Below are positions 5,848 to 6,088 of a stretch of 6,088 bases of DNA, piece by piece; positions within the stretch are counted from its first letter, which is position 1; each line of letters begins with the position of its first letter. The position numbers were made by a program, and so were the translations under genes. Source of the DNA: Candidatus Aminicenantota bacterium (GTDB lineage: Bacteria; Acidobacteriota; Aminicenantia; UBA2199); NCBI GenBank assembly GCA_023136725.1, contig JAGLQR010000115.1, positions 1-6,088 of the forward strand, in the 5' to 3' direction. The notes beneath the pieces are model-generated. The model made no database searches and was not told the origin of the DNA. It worked only from the letters and a program-made list of their open reading frames with translations.

Positions 5848-6088
5848 TTATTTTATTTTGATCTTTATATATTCAAAAGCCGAACGCCCGGTCAGGATAT
5901 CTGCAACATCTACCATAAGATCATAGTTGCCCGGTTCAAGCCAGTTCATTTTAATATTAATCTCAACTTCCTTTTTCTGTGTGATCAATGATCTTGATTT
6001 GTCATACATGATTTTCTTATCAGCCCTTTTAATTGTGATCCGCATTTTGATTCTACCTTTTATCGCATCCTCGATCTTTCTCTGCATG
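5848..6088 (-). CDS. C-terminal part of an unidentified protein, cut by the window edge
   Basis: About 79 residues of a minus-strand frame are visible, ending at a TAA (complement of 5848-5850). A Met codon falls at the very edge, but the first residues look like the middle of a protein, so the gene most likely continues beyond the window. The segment alternates charged and hydrophobic residues in a beta-strand pattern (RIKMRITIKRADKK, then KKEVEINIKMNW). It closes with LEPGNYDLMVDVADILTGRSAFEY, which resembles the last strands of an immunoglobulin-like or other beta-sandwich domain. Such ends occur in GWxTD-domain and VWFA-related exported proteins of Acidobacteriota, but that is only a resemblance and I cannot name the family. 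It converges on the M64 peptidase gene with 59 bp between stop codons. Confidence 0.6.
   Translation of the reverse strand, partial: MQRKIEDAIKGRIKMRITIKRADKKIMYDKSRSLITQKKEVEINIKMNWLEPGNYDLMVDVADILTGRSAFEYIKIKIK

Noticed and set aside
1..6088. CRISPR arrays, tRNAs, rRNAs, insertion sequences or phage genes
   Set aside because: I saw no regularly spaced repeats, cloverleaf-like sequence, transposase motifs or terminal inverted repeats. The window is a continuous housekeeping block with uniform composition.

Overview
The window is a stretch of moderately AT-rich bacterial chromosome dominated by one compact block of plus-strand genes. In order it carries rplU (L21), rpmA (L27), an Obg-family GTPase, nadD, rsfS, a stand-alone sigma-54 activator-type AAA+ protein, rlmH and a secreted M64-family metallopeptidase. 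A minus-strand gene enters from the right edge and converges on the peptidase gene. Seven of the nine genes are recognisable housekeeping or peptidase families with intact motifs.

Organism: L27 starts directly with MAHKK and lacks the cleavable N-terminal extension seen in Firmicutes and Fusobacteria. Most starts with room for one carry an AGGAG-type ribosome binding site. A sigma-54 activator-type protein and an exported M64 peptidase are present. Together these suggest a diderm (Gram-negative type) bacterium. The combination of a sigma-54 activator between rsfS and rlmH and the M64 variant seen here reminds me of Acidobacteriota/Aminicenantes-like lineages. That placement is from memory and is tentative.

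Layout: positions 1-223 are non-coding, with T/A tracts at helical spacing, a good sigma-70-like promoter (TTGAAA, 17 bp, TATAAG) and the rplU ribosome binding site. rplU and rpmA are 2 bp apart. A 78-bp gap with a weak stem-loop separates rpmA from obg. From obg onward, genes overlap by 11, 23, 35 and 14 bp (obg/nadD, nadD/rsfS, rsfS/activator, activator/rlmH), and the peptidase gene follows after 18 bp. Everything from 224 to 5788 could therefore be one transcription unit. A hairpin at 5810-5837 lies between the convergent genes.

Theme: L21, L27, Obg, RsfS and RlmH all act on the large ribosomal subunit (structure, assembly, silencing, 23S rRNA methylation), and NadD supplies NAD. The striking member is the AAA+ protein embedded in this set. 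It keeps Walker A, GAFTGA, the arginine fingers, the sensor II arginine and a Fis-type helix-turn-helix, but its Walker B Asp-Glu pair reads Asn-Gln and its sensor I Asn reads Asp. It looks like a catalytically weakened or inactive enhancer-binding protein that is translationally entangled with ribosome-maturation genes. This is the best candidate for something undescribed in the window.
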